From Roseateles terrae (GTDB lineage: Bacteria; Pseudomonadota; Gammaproteobacteria; Burkholderiales; Burkholderiaceae_C): a DNA stretch of 64,000 nucleotides. The notes beneath the pieces are model-generated. The model had not been told where the DNA came from. It saw only the letters and a program-made list of their open reading frames with translations, and searched no databases. Positions 53,599 through 64,000 of this stretch are shown piece by piece (position 1 is the first letter of the stretch; every line of letters starts with the position of its first letter). The translations under genes were made by a program, and so were the position numbers. The stretch covers positions 124,001 through 188,000 of the forward strand of contig NZ_JACHXO010000010.1 in the NCBI RefSeq assembly GCF_014192155.1. The letters are read 5' to 3'.

Positions 53599-54828
53599 CT
53601 AGAAATTCCCAAGGAACCAGTCCTTGGCGCGTCCAAACAAGGTCTTGACCGAGCCGGCCTGCTGCGCCGCCTTGAAACCCCGCGTCCGCGACAGGCGGGC
53701 CTCTTCCAGCAAACCCATGACCGTCGCCGACCGCGGGTTGGCCACCATGTCAAACAAGGCGCCGCTATAGGTGGGGTTTCCCCGCCTCACCGGTTTCAGG
53801 AAAATGTCTTCCGCCAGTTCCACCATTCCCGGCATCACCGACGAACCACCCGACAGCACAATGCCGGACGACAGCAGTTCCTCATAGCCGGATTCCCGGA
53901 TGACCTGGTGAACCAGCGAGAAGATTTCCTCAACCCGCGGTTCAATCACGCCGGCCAAAGCCTGCTTCGAGAGCATTCGGGGGGCCCGGTCACCCAAACC
54001 AGGGACTTCCACCTGATCTGCCGGATCCGCCAGCAATTGCTTGGCCACACCGTGCTCGACCTTGATTTCCTCCGCATCCTTGGTCGGCGTGCGAAGCGCC
54101 ATGGCGATATCGCTGGTAATCAGGTCACCGGCAATCGGAATCACCGCGGTATGGCGGATGGATCCGCCCGTGAAAATCGCCACATCGGTGGTGCCGGCGC
54201 CGATGTCCACCAGCGCCACACCCAGGTCGCGCTCGTCTGAAGTTAGTGCTGCCAAACTGGAAGCGCTCGGATTCAGCACGAGCTGCTCCACCTCCAGGCC
54301 ACAGCGGCGCACACACTTGACGATGTTCTCAGCCGCGCTCTGGGCCCCGGTCACGATATGGACCTTGACCTCCAGACGCCCGCCGCTCATGCCAATGGGT
54401 TCTTTCACCTCATGGCCGTCAATGACAAATTCCTGGGGCTCCACCAACAACAGGCGCTGATCATTCGGGATATTGATGGCCTTGGCAGTTTCCACCACCC
54501 TCGCCACATCCACCGGCGTGACTTCCTTGTCCCGCACGATCACCATGCCGGTCGAGTTCTGGCCGCGAATATGGCTGCCGGTAATCCCCGTGAAAACCCT
54601 CGAAATCCGGCAGTCGGCCATCATTTCGGCTTCTTTCAGCGCCTGCTGAATCGACTGCACCGTGGCATCAATATTGACCACCACCCCACGCTTGAGTCCG
54701 TGGCTCGGCGCAACCCCCAGACCGGCAATGCGCAATTCCCCATTGCCCATCACCTCGGCCACCACCGCCATGATCTTGGCGGTGCCGATGTCCAAACCAA
54801 CGACCAAATCCTTGTATTCCTTGGCCAT
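53599..54828 (-). CDS. ftsA: Cell division protein FtsA
   Basis: Actin-fold ATPase that tethers FtsZ to the membrane (409 aa). It begins MAKEYKDLVVGLDIGTAKIMAVVAEV with the phosphate-1 motif. The SHMA subdomain is around FTGITGSHIRGQNSTGMV. ALVDIGAGTTDVAIF is phosphate 2, and GIVLSGGSSVMPGM is the adenosine motif. The C-terminal amphipathic helix ends FGRAKDWFLGNF. ftsQ ends 8 bases upstream. Confidence 0.97.
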   Translation of the reverse strand: MAKEYKDLVVGLDIGTAKIMAVVAEVMGNGELRIAGLGVAPSHGLKRGVVVNIDATVQSIQQALKEAEMMADCRISRVFTGITGSHIRGQNSTGMVIVRDKEVTPVDVARVVETAKAINIPNDQRLLLVEPQEFVIDGHEVKEPIGMSGGRLEVKVHIVTGAQSAAENIVKCVRRCGLEVEQLVLNPSASSLAALTSDERDLGVALVDIGAGTTDVAIFTGGSIRHTAVIPIAGDLITSDIAMALRTPTKDAEEIKVEHGVAKQLLADPADQVEVPGLGDRAPRMLSKQALAGVIEPRVEEIFSLVHQVIRESGYEELLSSGIVLSGGSSVMPGMVELAEDIFLKPVRRGNPTYSGALFDMVANPRSATVMGLLEEARLSRTRGFKAAQQAGSVKTLFGRAKDWFLGNF

Positions 54829-54836
54829 GCCAGTCC

Positions 54837-55676
54837 TCAATTCTTCTTGGTAGCGCCCTTGGGCGCATTGGAAACGGTGGTCACCCCAGCCAGCCGTACC
54901 GCGTAACCCTGCTCATGGCGCAGGTCCGCGGAAATCATCGATGTCTGATAGCGCGCCGTGATTCGGGGGATGCTGTCCATGAATTGGGAATATCGCGCCA
55001 CCACGTCCGCTTCCGTGCCGCGACCCAGTTCCACCACCCCACCCTTGTCCAGCGTCACTTTCCAGGAACCCCGGCCCGACAAATCCAGCCGGTCCACGCC
55101 TTCATTCAGCCTGGCCCGGCTGATCGGGTCCAGTTGCTTCCACATGGCGAGCATCGCGGCCGAGGTTTTGGCCGGGCCCGACAGGGTGGGCAGATCCTCG
55201 TCTTCCACATCCCCGAGGTTGGCTTCGAAGACCTCGCCGAAGGTGTTGACCAGACGGGTGTCCACCACCGCGTCACTGTCGGCGTCCGCGTTGTCGGCCT
55301 TGGTCTCCCAGTACGCCGCCGGCCGGTGCTCTTCCAGATGGACCAGCAGCCGCCGCGGCCAGACCCGCTGCACCGTCGCCCGCCGCACCCAGGGCACCGA
55401 CTCGAACGCCTGCCGCGCGGTCTGCAGATTCATGGTGACGAAGTTGCCGCGCAGCCGGGGCAGTGCATTCGCCCTCAGCGACGCGGTGCTGTTGCGGGTG
55501 ACATCGCCCTCCACCGTGATGGCGCCCACCGCAAAAAACGGCTGCTGCACCAGCCACTGCAGGGCCAGGCCGACGGCGCCCAGCGTCACCGCCACAAACA
55601 GCAACGCCGCGACGCCGTTCATCACACGGATGTCCGGCGGCACGGGTGGCGGGGTGTGGGTGAAGGTGGCGCCCAT
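54837..55676 (-). CDS. ftsQ: Cell division protein FtsQ
   Basis: Bitopic divisome protein (279 aa) joining early and late division proteins. A cytoplasmic stretch is followed by one membrane helix (GVAALLFVAVTLGAVGLALQWL). The periplasmic POTRA domain starts FFAVGAITVEGDVTRNSTASL and includes the VPWVRRATVQRVWPRRLLVHLEEHRP block, typical of FtsQ. The tail is Lys/Asn-rich (KGATKKN). ddlB ends 28 bases upstream. Confidence 0.95.
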   Translation of the reverse strand: MGATFTHTPPPVPPDIRVMNGVAALLFVAVTLGAVGLALQWLVQQPFFAVGAITVEGDVTRNSTASLRANALPRLRGNFVTMNLQTARQAFESVPWVRRATVQRVWPRRLLVHLEEHRPAAYWETKADNADADSDAVVDTRLVNTFGEVFEANLGDVEDEDLPTLSGPAKTSAAMLAMWKQLDPISRARLNEGVDRLDLSGRGSWKVTLDKGGVVELGRGTEADVVARYSQFMDSIPRITARYQTSMISADLRHEQGYAVRLAGVTTVSNAPKGATKKN

Positions 55677-55704
55677 GATGGAAGGTTGTTCGCGTCCTGA
55701 GTCC

Positions 55705-56691
55705 TCAGACGGCCGGTGTCAGCGACTCGGGCTGGTCCAGCGTCGCCTGGGACAGCAACCACAGGCACAGCTGCTCGTAGGCGATGCCGATGGCGGCCGC
55801 CGCCTTGGGCACCAGCGAATGCGAAGTCATGCCGGGGGAGGTGTTCATCTCCAGCAGGAAGGCCTTGCCGTCGCTCTTGCGCAGCATCAGGTCGGCACGG
55901 CCCCAGCCGCGGCAGCCCAGTGAGCGGTAGGCCTTCAGCACCAGCGCCTGGATGTCGGCCTGTTGCTGCGCGGGAAGCTGGCCGATCAGATACTGCGTGG
56001 TGTCGGTGAAGTACTTGTTCTGATAGTCGTAGTTGCCCTGCTCGGCACGGATCTCGATCACCGGCAACGCCTGCGCGCTGTCGCCTTCGCCCAGCACGGC
56101 GCAGGTCAGTTCCTGACCTTCGATGAATTCTTCGCACAGCACTTCGCGGTCGTACTTCGCCGCCAGTGCCACCGCCGCCTGCATGTCCGAGTAGCCCATC
56201 ACCTTGCTGGCGCCCATCGACGAGCCCTCATGCGGCGGCTTGACGAACAGCGGCAGGCCCAACTCGTCCGGAACGGTGATCACACGTTCGCGTGCCAGCT
56301 CCGAGGACTTGAGCGACACCCAGCGCGGCGTCGGCAGGCCTTCCGCCACCCACACCCGCTTGGTGGTGATCTTGTCCATCGCAATGGCCGAGGCCATCAC
56401 GCCCGAGCCGGTGTACGGAATGCGCAGCAGTTCCAGCGCGCCCTGCACCGTGCCGTCTTCACCATGACGACCATGCAGCGCGATGAAGGCGCGATCAAAC
56501 CCTTCGTCCTTCAGCGCCAGCAGCGAACGCTGCGCCGGGTCGAAGGCGTGTGCATCCACACCGCGAGCGCGCAGCGCTTCCAGCACGCCGGCGCCGGACA
56601 TCAGCGAGACCTCGCGCTCCGCCGATTCGCCCCCGAACAGCACGGCCACCTTGCCGAGCGCCTTTACATCGATGTTGAGGTCCAGTGTCAT
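55705..56691 (-). CDS. ddlB: D-alanine-D-alanine ligase
   Basis: ATP-grasp ligase making D-Ala-D-Ala (328 aa). Visible are [36 protein letters not shown], the ATP-grasp loop [14 protein letters not shown], and [19 protein letters not shown] with the Mg-binding Glu and Asn. The length is normal. The start overlaps the murC stop by 4 bases. Confidence 0.97.
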   Translation of the reverse strand: MTLDLNIDVKALGKVAVLFGGESAEREVSLMSGAGVLEALRARGVDAHAFDPAQRSLLALKDEGFDRAFIALHGRHGEDGTVQGALELLRIPYTGSGVMASAIAMDKITTKRVWVAEGLPTPRWVSLKSSELARERVITVPDELGLPLFVKPPHEGSSMGASKVMGYSDMQAAVALAAKYDREVLCEEFIEGQELTCAVLGEGDSAQALPVIEIRAEQGNYDYQNKYFTDTTQYLIGQLPAQQQADIQALVLKAYRSLGCRGWGRADLMLRKSDGKAFLLEMNTSPGMTSHSLVPKAAAAIGIAYEQLCLWLLSQATLDQPESLTPAV

Positions 56692-58124
56692 GGCCGGCCC
56701 TTCCCTTGCGTCATCAGTTCCACGGTGCGGGCCGGCACGGCGGCAATCGAACCCGCGCCCATCACGATCAAGACATCCCCGGCGCGCGCCTGCGCGGCGA
56801 GCGCCTGTGGCAGTTGCTGCCAGTCGCCTACATAAGCGGCCGGGCAGCCGTGCCCGTTGACCGCCTGCGCCAGACTTTCTCCGCTGATGCCGGGCAGCGG
56901 CGCCTCGCTGGCCGCATAGATGTCGGTCAGCAGGACCGCATCGGCCTGCGCCATCACCTCGGCAAAGTCATCGAAGCAGTCGCGGGTGCGGGTGTAGCGA
57001 TGCGGCTGGAAGGCCAGCACCAGGCGGCGTCCGGGGTAGGCGCCCCGTGCGGCCTGCAGCACCGCGTTCATCTCGACCGGATGATGACCATAGTCGTCGA
57101 TCACCAGCGCTGTGCCGCCGTCGACCGGCTGCTCGCCATACGACTGGAAGCGGCGGCCCACGCCACCAAAACTCGCCAGGCCCTGCAGCACCGCCTCGTC
57201 CGGCACGCCCAGCTCCATCGCCATGGCGATCACCGCCAGCGCATTGAGCACGTTGTGCCGGCCGGCCAGGCGCAACTGCACCGGCAGCGGCGGCAGGTCC
57301 TGTCCCTCACCGGGACGCTGGCCTTGACGCTTGCGGCGCAGCGCGGTGAAGCGCATCTGGCCGCCGGCATCCGCCTGGATGTCGATGGCGCGCACGTCAT
57401 GGCCGGCCTCCAGGCCGTAGAGAATCACCGGGCGGGACAGCATCGGCAGGATGCTGCGGATGCCGTCATCATCACCGCACAGCACCGCCGCGCCCCAGAA
57501 GGGCATGCGGTGCAGGAAGTCGACAAACGCCTGACGCAGACGGGCCATGTCATGCCCGTAGGTGTCCATGTGGTCCGCGTCGATGTTGGTGACGATGGCC
57601 AGTTGCGGCAGCAGATGGAGGAAGGACGCGTCCGACTCATCCGCTTCCACAACCATGTGAGGGCCACGGCCCAGCGCCGCATTGGCGCCGCTGGCCAGCA
57701 GTTGTCCGCCGATGGCATACCCCGGCTCCAGGCCGGCCTGCAGCAGGACGGTGGTGAGCAGCGATGTGGTCGTGGTCTTGCCATGGGTGCCGGCCACGGC
57801 AATTCCCATGCGCGGACGCATCAGTTCGGCCAACATCTGGGCGCGCAGCAGCACGGGGATGTGCTGCTGATGCGCCGCCATCAGCTCGGGGTTGTCCGCC
57901 TTGATGGCGCTGGACTTGACCAGCACCTGCGCGGCACCGACGTGGTCCGCCGCATGACCGATCTGAACGGTGACGCCGAGCGAGCGCAGGCGACGGGTCG
58001 TGTCGCTCTCACCCTGGTCGGAGCCGCTGACCTGATAGCCCTGCGCCACCAGCAACTCGGCAATGCCGCTCATGCCAGCGCCGCCGATGCCGGTGAAGTG
58101 GATGCGTTGCAGCGCGTGTTTCAT
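56688..58124 (-). CDS. murC: UDP-N-acetylmuramate-L-alanine ligase
   Basis: Adds L-Ala to UDP-MurNAc (478 aa). The N-terminal Rossmann domain begins [19 protein letters not shown]. The ATP loop is [14 protein letters not shown], and the central domain has [23 protein letters not shown]. The C-terminal domain has [20 protein letters not shown]. It is coupled by 4-base overlaps to murG upstream and ddlB downstream. Confidence 0.98.
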   Translation of the reverse strand: MKHALQRIHFTGIGGAGMSGIAELLVAQGYQVSGSDQGESDTTRRLRSLGVTVQIGHAADHVGAAQVLVKSSAIKADNPELMAAHQQHIPVLLRAQMLAELMRPRMGIAVAGTHGKTTTTSLLTTVLLQAGLEPGYAIGGQLLASGANAALGRGPHMVVEADESDASFLHLLPQLAIVTNIDADHMDTYGHDMARLRQAFVDFLHRMPFWGAAVLCGDDDGIRSILPMLSRPVILYGLEAGHDVRAIDIQADAGGQMRFTALRRKRQGQRPGEGQDLPPLPVQLRLAGRHNVLNALAVIAMAMELGVPDEAVLQGLASFGGVGRRFQSYGEQPVDGGTALVIDDYGHHPVEMNAVLQAARGAYPGRRLVLAFQPHRYTRTRDCFDDFAEVMAQADAVLLTDIYAASEAPLPGISGESLAQAVNGHGCPAAYVGDWQQLPQALAAQARAGDVLIVMGAGSIAAVPARTVELMTQGKGRP

Positions 58125-59212
58125 GCGCGGCCCTCCCGCTTCACCACCAGGGCTTCGATTTCGTCGGCCACCCGGGCCGCCGCGCGCGGCCGCGCCAGAC
58201 TGCGAGCCTTGCTGGCCAGACGCAGCCAGTGCTCGCGCGGAGCTTGCAGCAATTCATGCAGCTTTTGCGCCGTCAGCTCCGGCTGCGGCAGATGCACGCC
58301 GGCTTCATGCTGCGCCATGTAGGCGGCGTTGTCGCGCTGATGCGAGGTGGTGCTCACCACCAGCGGCACCAGGATGCTGGCCACGCCAGCGGCGCACAGT
58401 TCGGAGACAGTGACGGCACCGGCACGGCAGATCACCACGTCTGCCTGCGCGAGACGCTCGGCCATGTCGTGGATGAAGGGCACCACCTCCGCCTGCACAC
58501 CGGCCTTGGCATAAGCCGCCTGCACCAGCGGGAAGTTGGCTTCGCCGGTCTGATGGGTCACCCGCGGACGCTCGGCTTCCGGCCACAAGGCCAGGGCCTG
58601 CGGCAGCACATCGTTGATGGCGCGGGCGCCCAGGGACCCTCCGACCACCAGCACCCGCAAGGGGCCGCTGCGTCCGGCAAAGCGCAGCTCCGGTGCCGGC
58701 AGGTCTTCGATATCGGCGCGCACCGGGTTGCCGGTGACCACGCTCTTGCGCTGCTGCGCCGCAGCCAGACCGTCAAAGCCGAAGGCAATCTTGCGGGCCA
58801 CTGGTGCCAGCGCCTTGTTGGACAGCAGCAGCGCCGCATCCGCATTGACCAGCAGCAGCGGACGACGCATCAGCCAGGCCATCAGGCCACCGGGCAGGCA
58901 GACATAGCCGCCCATGCCCAGCACCGCATCCGCACGGCGTTCGCCCAGCACGTGCGCGCTCTGTGCGAGCGCACGGAACAGACGGCCGATACCCAGCACC
59001 GCATGGCGCAACCCCTTGCCGCGCAGTCCGGCAAAAGCCAGCCGGTCGATTGGCAGGCCGGACGGCGGCACGAGCTTGTTCTCCATGCCCGCTTCGGTGC
59101 CCAGCCAGGACACGGTCCATCCGCGACGCTGCATTTCCGCGGCCACGGCGAGACCGGGGATCACATGGCCCCCGGTGCCCGCAGCCATCACCACGAGGTG
59201 GCGCGTGCTCAT
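58121..59212 (-). CDS. murG: Lipid II synthase MurG
   Basis: GT-B glycosyltransferase adding GlcNAc to lipid I at the inner face of the membrane (363 aa). The N-terminal glycine loop is [18 protein letters not shown], the second is [16 protein letters not shown], and the sugar-nucleotide site includes [25 protein letters not shown]. Length is standard. It has 4-base overlaps with ftsW and murC. Confidence 0.98.
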   Translation of the reverse strand: MSTRHLVVMAAGTGGHVIPGLAVAAEMQRRGWTVSWLGTEAGMENKLVPPSGLPIDRLAFAGLRGKGLRHAVLGIGRLFRALAQSAHVLGERRADAVLGMGGYVCLPGGLMAWLMRRPLLLVNADAALLLSNKALAPVARKIAFGFDGLAAAQQRKSVVTGNPVRADIEDLPAPELRFAGRSGPLRVLVVGGSLGARAINDVLPQALALWPEAERPRVTHQTGEANFPLVQAAYAKAGVQAEVVPFIHDMAERLAQADVVICRAGAVTVSELCAAGVASILVPLVVSTTSHQRDNAAYMAQHEAGVHLPQPELTAQKLHELLQAPREHWLRLASKARSLARPRAAARVADEIEALVVKREGRA

Positions 59213-60501
59213 GCCCGCCCTCCCCGCATCAACTGCCGGTTCTCAATATCAATACGCAAAACGATCGCCAATGCCACACAGTTCAAAACAGTTGCGGAGC
59301 CGCCGTAACTCATCAGCGGCAGGGTCAGGCCCTTGGTCGGCAGCGCACCCAGGTTCACGCCCATGTTGATGAAGGCCTGTCCGCCCATCCAGATGCCGAT
59401 GCCCTGGGCATACAGCCCGGCAAACACCCGGTCCAGCGCCACCGCCTGACGGCCGATGTGGAACAGCCGGCGGGACAGCCAGAAGAAGGCGAAGATCACC
59501 AGCGCCACGCCGATGAAGCCCAGTTCCTCGCCGATGACGGCGAGCAGGAAGTCGGTGTGGGCCTCGGGCAGGTAATGCAGCTTCTCCAGGCTGGAACCCA
59601 GGCCCTGACCAAAGAATTCGCCGCGGCCGAAGGCGATCAGCGAATGCGTCAGCTGGTAGGCCTTGCCCTGCGCATACTTCTCGTCCCACGGATTCAGGTA
59701 GGCAAAGATCCGCTCGCGGCGGAAATCGCTGAAGGTGATCATCAGCACGAACGCGCCGATCAGCACCGCCACGCTGAGGAAGAACATTCGTCCATTCACG
59801 CCGCCCAGGAACAGGATGCCCATGGCGATGGCCGCGATCACCATGAAGGCGCCCATGTCCGGTTCGGCCAGCAGCAGCACACCCACGAAGGCCAGCGCAC
59901 AGGCCATCGGCCAGACCGCCTGGAAGAAGTTCTCCTTCACCTCCATCTTGCGGACCATGTAGTTGGCCGCATACATGGCGATGCCGAGCTTGGCCAGCTC
60001 GGACGGCTGGAAGTTCATCACGCCCAGCGGCAGCCAGCGGCGAGCGCCGTTCACACCCTTGCCCACATGCGGAATCAGCACGATGACCAGCAGCACCAGG
60101 GCCACCACGAAGATCTTGGGCGCATGCCGCTCCCAGACATTCACCGGCACCATCACCGTCAGCCAGCCGCCCAGCAGACCCAGCACCATGAAGAAGCTTT
60201 GACGCACGAAGAAGTGCATCGGCGAATACTTCGCAAAGCGGGGGCTGTCCGGCAGTGCGATGGAGGCGGAATACACCATCAGCAGGCCCAGGCTCATCAG
60301 GCACAGCACAACGAACACCAGCGTCAGGTCGAAACCCAGGATGCGGGTGGGCTGGCCGGCGGAGGTGGAGACCCAGTCCCGCACCGGCACGTCCATGCCG
60401 CCCGCGCCTGCGCCCGCACCGGCGGTGCCGCGCTGGCGACGGGCCATCAGGCCGCGCATGCGGTCGCCCAGGGTGCTGAGGGTGCTGGCCACGGCGTTCA
60501 T
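59209..60501 (-). CDS. ftsW: Peptidoglycan glycosyltransferase FtsW
   Basis: SEDS-family lipid II polymerase of the divisome (430 aa) with about ten membrane segments. Conserved blocks are [35 protein letters not shown], and near the C-terminus [17 protein letters not shown]. The N-terminal 55 residues ([20 protein letters not shown] with a Gly/Ala stretch) are cytoplasmic and longer than in E. coli. Partner PBP3 (ftsI) is not in the window. Confidence 0.97.
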   Translation of the reverse strand: MNAVASTLSTLGDRMRGLMARRQRGTAGAGAGAGGMDVPVRDWVSTSAGQPTRILGFDLTLVFVVLCLMSLGLLMVYSASIALPDSPRFAKYSPMHFFVRQSFFMVLGLLGGWLTVMVPVNVWERHAPKIFVVALVLLVIVLIPHVGKGVNGARRWLPLGVMNFQPSELAKLGIAMYAANYMVRKMEVKENFFQAVWPMACALAFVGVLLLAEPDMGAFMVIAAIAMGILFLGGVNGRMFFLSVAVLIGAFVLMITFSDFRRERIFAYLNPWDEKYAQGKAYQLTHSLIAFGRGEFFGQGLGSSLEKLHYLPEAHTDFLLAVIGEELGFIGVALVIFAFFWLSRRLFHIGRQAVALDRVFAGLYAQGIGIWMGGQAFINMGVNLGALPTKGLTLPLMSYGGSATVLNCVALAIVLRIDIENRQLMRGGRA

Positions 60502-62642
60502 CCGATCAACCCCTGGTCCTGGGCCAGCTCATGCACCGTCTGGATGAACACTTCCGCGCGGTGGGCATAGTTGCGGAACATGTCAAGGCTTGCACAAGCG
60601 GGACTCAGCAGCACGCTGTCGCCCGCATGCGCCTGCGCCAGCGCCCAGCGGGTGGCCGCTTCCAGCGACTCATGACGCTGCATCGGCACGCCGGTGTCGG
60701 CCAGCGCCGCTTCAATCTGCGCGGCGTCACGGCCGATCAGCGCCACGGCACGAGTATGAACGGCAATCGGCGTGGCCAGCGGCGAGAAGTCCTGGCCCTT
60801 GCCGTCGCCGCCGAGAATCATCACCAGCTGCGCTGGAGCGCGGTCCACGCCCAGCCCGAGGATGGCAGCGACGGTGGCACCGACGTTGGTGCCCTTGCTG
60901 TCGTCGTAGAAGTCCACGCCCTGGATGGAGGTGACGAATTCGACCCGATGCGGTTCACCGCGATATTCACGCAGCCCGTGCAGCATCGGCGCCAGCGGGC
61001 AATCGATGCTGCTGGCCAATGCGAGGGCCGCCAGGGCATTGGCGGCGTTGTGACGGCCGCGCACCCGCAGCGCGTCAGCCGGCATCAGGCGCTGCAGGGA
61101 GATCGGTTCTTCTTCCTCGCCCTTGCGGCGCTTGACGCCCTCTTCCAGTTCGCGCGCACGCACCAGCCAGGCCATGCCGTTTTCGACGACGAGGCCGAAG
61201 TCGCCGGGGCGGCGCGGGGCATCCAGGCCGAAGCGGACGACGTGGCGCTCCACCAGCTTGCTGGGGCGGCCACGGCCCTGCTTGACCTGCACCGGCGCAG
61301 GCACCAGCGCTTCGACCTCGGGGTCGTCGCGGTTGATGACCATCACGGCCTGCTCGCCAAAGATGCGGCCCTTGGCACGGGCATAAGACGGCATGTCGCC
61401 GTGCCAGTCCAGGTGGTCCTGGGTAATGTTGAGCACCGCGGCGGCCGACGGTTCGAAGCCCACGACACCGTCGAGCTGGAAGCTGGACAGCTCCAGCACC
61501 CAGACCTGCGGCAGGACGTCGAAGTCCGGGGCACGCGGGGGTGGCGGCTTGATGGGCAGCGGCGCTTCGTCGAGAAGTTCCGCGACGGTGTCGAGGACGT
61601 TGCGAGTGTCCGGCTCGGCGGCGGCGGGCGTCTCAACGCTTGCAGCCGAAGCATTGGCACTCTGAGCAAGCGCATCGGCGGGCGGAGCAGGCTCCGCCGC
61701 TGTGGCGTCAATGTCGGCATCCGCAGCATCGTCCGGCTGCACGGGTGCAGGCACAGCGACGGAGGCACGAGACGCCGCGTCGCTGCTCAGGGCGGCGCTT
61801 TGGAGATCGGCGGCGCCGGGCGTTTCGCTGGTGGGTGTATTTGCAGCACCAACGCTGGTTGCACTCGGCGCTTCTGTCGCCACAGCCGTGTCCGAGGACG
61901 GCGCGACTTCACCGACGGGGGCCTGTTCCAATGGGTCGATCGACTCGGCGGAATCGCCAGACGGCGTTGCTGCCGGAGCCGACGACGCGGCCTCGGCGGC
62001 GCGATCAGCTCCGGAATCAGTCACGGGTTCAGTGGCCGCCTCAGCGCTCGCCAATGCCTCGCTGGCGTCACCTGGCTCTGCATCCGCCGACGGCTGCTGC
62101 GGCTGGGGCTCACGGTCCAGCGCGTCCGCCAGCGTGCCCAGCAGCGTCGGTCCGATGTTGCCGGCCATCGCCACACGCCGTCCGGCGCGCTCCGCCAGCA
62201 AGGCGGTCATGCTTGTGGTGGTCGTCTTGCCGTTGGTCCCGGTAATGGCCAACACGCCCGGCGCATAGCGATACAACTGCTTCAGTTCCGCCAGGGCCTG
62301 CGCAAACAGATCCAGCTCGCCCTGCACCCGAAGGCCCAGCGCAGCCGCGCCTTCATACACCGGCTTCAGGCGTTCATCCAGCGGCGACAGGCCCGGGCTC
62401 TTGAACACCAGAGCCTGCGCATCCAGCAGCCCGCTGACCGTCTCGGCCGACAGCGCGCCGTGAATGAAATCCGCCTGCGGCAGCCGCTCGCGCAGCGTGA
62501 CAAGTTGCGGCGGTTGCTCGCGGCTGTCCCACACGGTGACGCGCGCACCCAGACGCGCCGCCCAGGCGGCCATCGCCAGGCCGGAGTCACCCAGGCCCAG
62601 CACCAAAGCCGTCCTGTCCTGGAAGAGCGCGGGGAAGTCCAT
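60498..62642 (-). CDS. murD: UDP-MurNAc-L-alanine-D-glutamate ligase with large insertion
   Basis: Adds D-Glu to UDP-MurNAc-L-Ala. At 714 aa it is about 200 longer than usual. The conserved parts are intact: [32 protein letters not shown] (about residues 133-150), [30 protein letters not shown] (about 381-393), [24 protein letters not shown] and [14 protein letters not shown]. The extra part, about residues 177-375 (61518-62114), is Ala/Pro/Ser/Asp/Glu/Thr-rich with no motif. It falls between two core blocks that are nearly adjacent in normal MurD. Overlaps ftsW by 4 bases. Confidence 0.96.
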   Translation of the reverse strand: MDFPALFQDRTALVLGLGDSGLAMAAWAARLGARVTVWDSREQPPQLVTLRERLPQADFIHGALSAETVSGLLDAQALVFKSPGLSPLDERLKPVYEGAAALGLRVQGELDLFAQALAELKQLYRYAPGVLAITGTNGKTTTTSMTALLAERAGRRVAMAGNIGPTLLGTLADALDREPQPQQPSADAEPGDASEALASAEAATEPVTDSGADRAAEAASSAPAATPSGDSAESIDPLEQAPVGEVAPSSDTAVATEAPSATSVGAANTPTSETPGAADLQSAALSSDAASRASVAVPAPVQPDDAADADIDATAAEPAPPADALAQSANASAASVETPAAAEPDTRNVLDTVAELLDEAPLPIKPPPPRAPDFDVLPQVWVLELSSFQLDGVVGFEPSAAAVLNITQDHLDWHGDMPSYARAKGRIFGEQAVMVINRDDPEVEALVPAPVQVKQGRGRPSKLVERHVVRFGLDAPRRPGDFGLVVENGMAWLVRARELEEGVKRRKGEEEEPISLQRLMPADALRVRGRHNAANALAALALASSIDCPLAPMLHGLREYRGEPHRVEFVTSIQGVDFYDDSKGTNVGATVAAILGLGVDRAPAQLVMILGGDGKGQDFSPLATPIAVHTRAVALIGRDAAQIEAALADTGVPMQRHESLEAATRWALAQAHAGDSVLLSPACASLDMFRNYAHRAEVFIQTVHELAQDQGLIG

Positions 62643-62658
62643 GGTGGCGTTCTGTCGC

Positions 62659-63837
62659 TCAGCGCAGTTTCAGGCTGGCCAGGCCGACGAGGCACAGCAG
62701 CATGGTGATGATCCAGAACCGGACGACCACCTGGGTCTCTTTCCAGCCCGACTTCTCGAAGTGGTGGTGCAGCGGCGCCATCTTGAAGATGCGCCGACCC
62801 TCGCCGTACTTCCGCTTGGTGTACTTGAACCAGGTCACCTGCAGCATCACCGACAGCACTTCGGCGACGAACACGCCGCCCATGATGCCCAGCACGATTT
62901 CCTGACGGGTGATCACCGCCAGCGTGCCCAGGCCGCCGCCCAGCGCCAGCGCGCCGACGTCGCCCATGAAGACCTGCGCGGGATGGGTGTTGAACCACAG
63001 GAAGGCCAGGCCCGCACCGGCCAGCGCTGCGCAGAAGATCAGCAGCTCACCGGCGCCCGGGATGTAGGGGAACAGCAGGTAGCGGCTGTAGACCGACGAG
63101 CCGGTCACGTAGGCAAACACGCCCAGCGCCGAGCCCACCATCACCACCGGCATGATGGCCAGACCATCCAGGCCATCGGTGAAGTTCACCGCATTGCTGG
63201 TGCCGACGATGACGAGGTAGGACAGGCCGATGAAACCGAAGACGCCCAGCGGATAGCTGATCGACTTGAAGAACGGCAGCATCAGGTCGGCCTTGGGCGG
63301 CAGCTCGGTGGAGAAGCCGCTGGAGACCCAGCGGAAGAACAGCTCCACCACGCTGTAGAAACTGGTTTCCGACACGCTGAAGGCCAGGTAGATGGCGGCG
63401 ATCAGGCCGATGATCGACTGCCAGAAGAATTTCTCCCGGCTGCGCATGCCCTCGGGGTCCTTGTTGACCACCTTGCGGTAGTCGTCCACCCAGCCGATGG
63501 CACCAAATCCCATGGTGACCAGCATCACCACCCAGACAAAGCGGTTGGACCAGTCGAACCACAGCAGCGTCGACACGCCGATGCCGATCAGGATCAGCAC
63601 GCCGCCCATGGTGGGGGTGCCGCTCTTGGAGAGGTGCTGCTGCACGCCGTATTCGCGGATGGGCTGGCCGATCTTCAGTTCCGTCAGGCGACGGATGACC
63701 CACGGGCCGAAGGCCAGACCGATCAGCAGCGCCGTCAGCGCCGCCATCACCGCACGGAAGGTGATGTAGTTGAAAACGCGCAGGAAACCCATTTCAGGGA
63801 AAAAGGTCTGCAGCCATTGGGCCAGACTAAGCAGCAT
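62659..63837 (-). CDS. mraY: Phospho-MurNAc-pentapeptide transferase MraY
   Basis: Polytopic enzyme that makes lipid I (392 aa). Family blocks are [29 protein letters not shown] (catalytic Asp pair), [25 protein letters not shown] and [15 protein letters not shown]. There are about ten membrane helices. The first 11 bases overlap the murF end, and murD starts 16 bases downstream. Confidence 0.98.
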   Translation of the reverse strand: MLLSLAQWLQTFFPEMGFLRVFNYITFRAVMAALTALLIGLAFGPWVIRRLTELKIGQPIREYGVQQHLSKSGTPTMGGVLILIGIGVSTLLWFDWSNRFVWVVMLVTMGFGAIGWVDDYRKVVNKDPEGMRSREKFFWQSIIGLIAAIYLAFSVSETSFYSVVELFFRWVSSGFSTELPPKADLMLPFFKSISYPLGVFGFIGLSYLVIVGTSNAVNFTDGLDGLAIMPVVMVGSALGVFAYVTGSSVYSRYLLFPYIPGAGELLIFCAALAGAGLAFLWFNTHPAQVFMGDVGALALGGGLGTLAVITRQEIVLGIMGGVFVAEVLSVMLQVTWFKYTKRKYGEGRRIFKMAPLHHHFEKSGWKETQVVVRFWIITMLLCLVGLASLKLR

Positions 63838-64000
63838 GGGTTTCTCCTCGACCGCCGGACTGCAGGGCGGCCACGATCTGTTCCATCTTCATGAAGCGCG
63901 AGCCCTTGACCAGAATGTTCTGGACCTGGGGGGCTTCGCCCAGCGCCTGGATCAGCTGATCCACGGTGTCGAAGGCGCGAGCACCGGCGCCATAGGCGGC
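63827..64000 (-). CDS. murF: MurF, UDP-MurNAc-tripeptide-D-Ala-D-Ala ligase (C-terminal end only)
   Basis: Only the last 57 codons are inside the window. The translation contains [15 protein letters not shown] followed by [19 protein letters not shown], which is the MurF C-terminus (VLVKGSRxMRME pattern). It ends [11 protein letters not shown] with stop TAG. The stop lies inside mraY, an 11-base overlap. The start and ATP-binding domain lie beyond the right edge. Confidence 0.93.
   Translation of the reverse strand, partial: AAYGAGARAFDTVDQLIQALGEAPQVQNILVKGSRFMKMEQIVAALQSGGRGETHAA

Noticed and set aside
60531-62708. Long plus-strand open frame opposite murD
   Set aside because: No motif, and Arg/Gly/His-rich; it is the complement of murD and of its Ala/Pro-rich insertion.
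1-64000. CRISPR arrays, tRNA or rRNA genes, integrases, transposases and toxin-antitoxin pairs
   Set aside because: Looked for across both strands; tandem repeats present are 8-15 bp or degenerate 36-40 bp without spacers, and no mobile-element or RNA gene signature was seen.

Overview
The window is 64 kb of GC-rich chromosome from a betaproteobacterium of the order Burkholderiales, most like the Roseateles/Mitsuaria/Rubrivivax branch. This rests on gene content: dusB-fis-purH, a long mur/fts (dcw) cluster, hinT-tatABC behind hisIE, an orphan Bug-type binding protein, a phasin with a Lys/Ala tail, a PEP-CTERM protein and an imuA-imuB-dnaE2 cassette. No tRNA, rRNA, CRISPR array, integrase or insertion sequence was found. 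The content is largely core chromosome with small accessory islands.

Layout. 1-8.1 kb (minus strand): tatC (cut by the left edge), tatB, tatA, hinT, a small membrane protein, hisE, hisI, a Nudix hydrolase, a DUF815 ATPase, a SlmA-like TetR protein, an orphan NarL-type response regulator, a HAD phosphatase and argB. 8.2-14 kb: a CDF metal exporter, dtd, a glyoxalase-fold protein, a Bug solute receptor, an unrecognised gene at 11.2-12.1 kb, a Crp/Fnr regulator and a GNAT acetyltransferase. 14.2-19.9 kb: the SOS mutasome imuA-imuB-dnaE2 behind a near-perfect LexA box. 19.8-25.5 kb: a lipase-like hydrolase, a PhnA-like membrane protein followed by a 23-residue membrane peptide, two unknown proteins and a class D beta-lactamase. 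25.6-34.4 kb: a PCu(A)C copper chaperone, a LysR/oxidoreductase divergent pair, a cysteine-rich periplasmic binding protein, a phasin, a PEP-CTERM protein, an M32 carboxypeptidase, a YqaA-like protein and an amino-acid-type binding protein. 34.5-47 kb: dusB-fis-purH, two tandem outer-membrane barrel paralogues, an aldehyde dehydrogenase, ruvC, cdsA, plsC, a secreted-repeat protein and an mdlAB-type heterodimeric ABC exporter. 47-64 kb (minus strand): murF (cut by the right edge), mraY, murD, ftsW, murG, murC, ddlB, ftsQ, ftsA and ftsZ, then a gap of about 1.1 kb, a 7TM histidine kinase, lpxC and a small membrane protein.

How the genes work together. The right end makes and polymerises peptidoglycan precursors and assembles the divisome. 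Most of its genes overlap by 4 bases, so they are probably translationally coupled, and transcription ends at a strong hairpin after ftsZ. The kinase between ftsZ and lpxC has no adjacent response regulator. The orphan regulator at 5.6 kb is a possible partner, but this is only inference.

Most noteworthy: a MurD carrying about 200 extra disordered residues in its central domain; a matched promoter-plus-5'-hairpin block in front of both barrel genes; a degenerate 36-40 bp repeat array in the ftsZ-kinase gap; a 23-residue membrane peptide with its own ribosome-binding site and terminator; a putative lipoprotein class D beta-lactamase next to a possible regulator; and an orphan gene at 11.2 kb. 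I found no clearly new multi-gene defence or mobile system. The region is mainly housekeeping with these local oddities.
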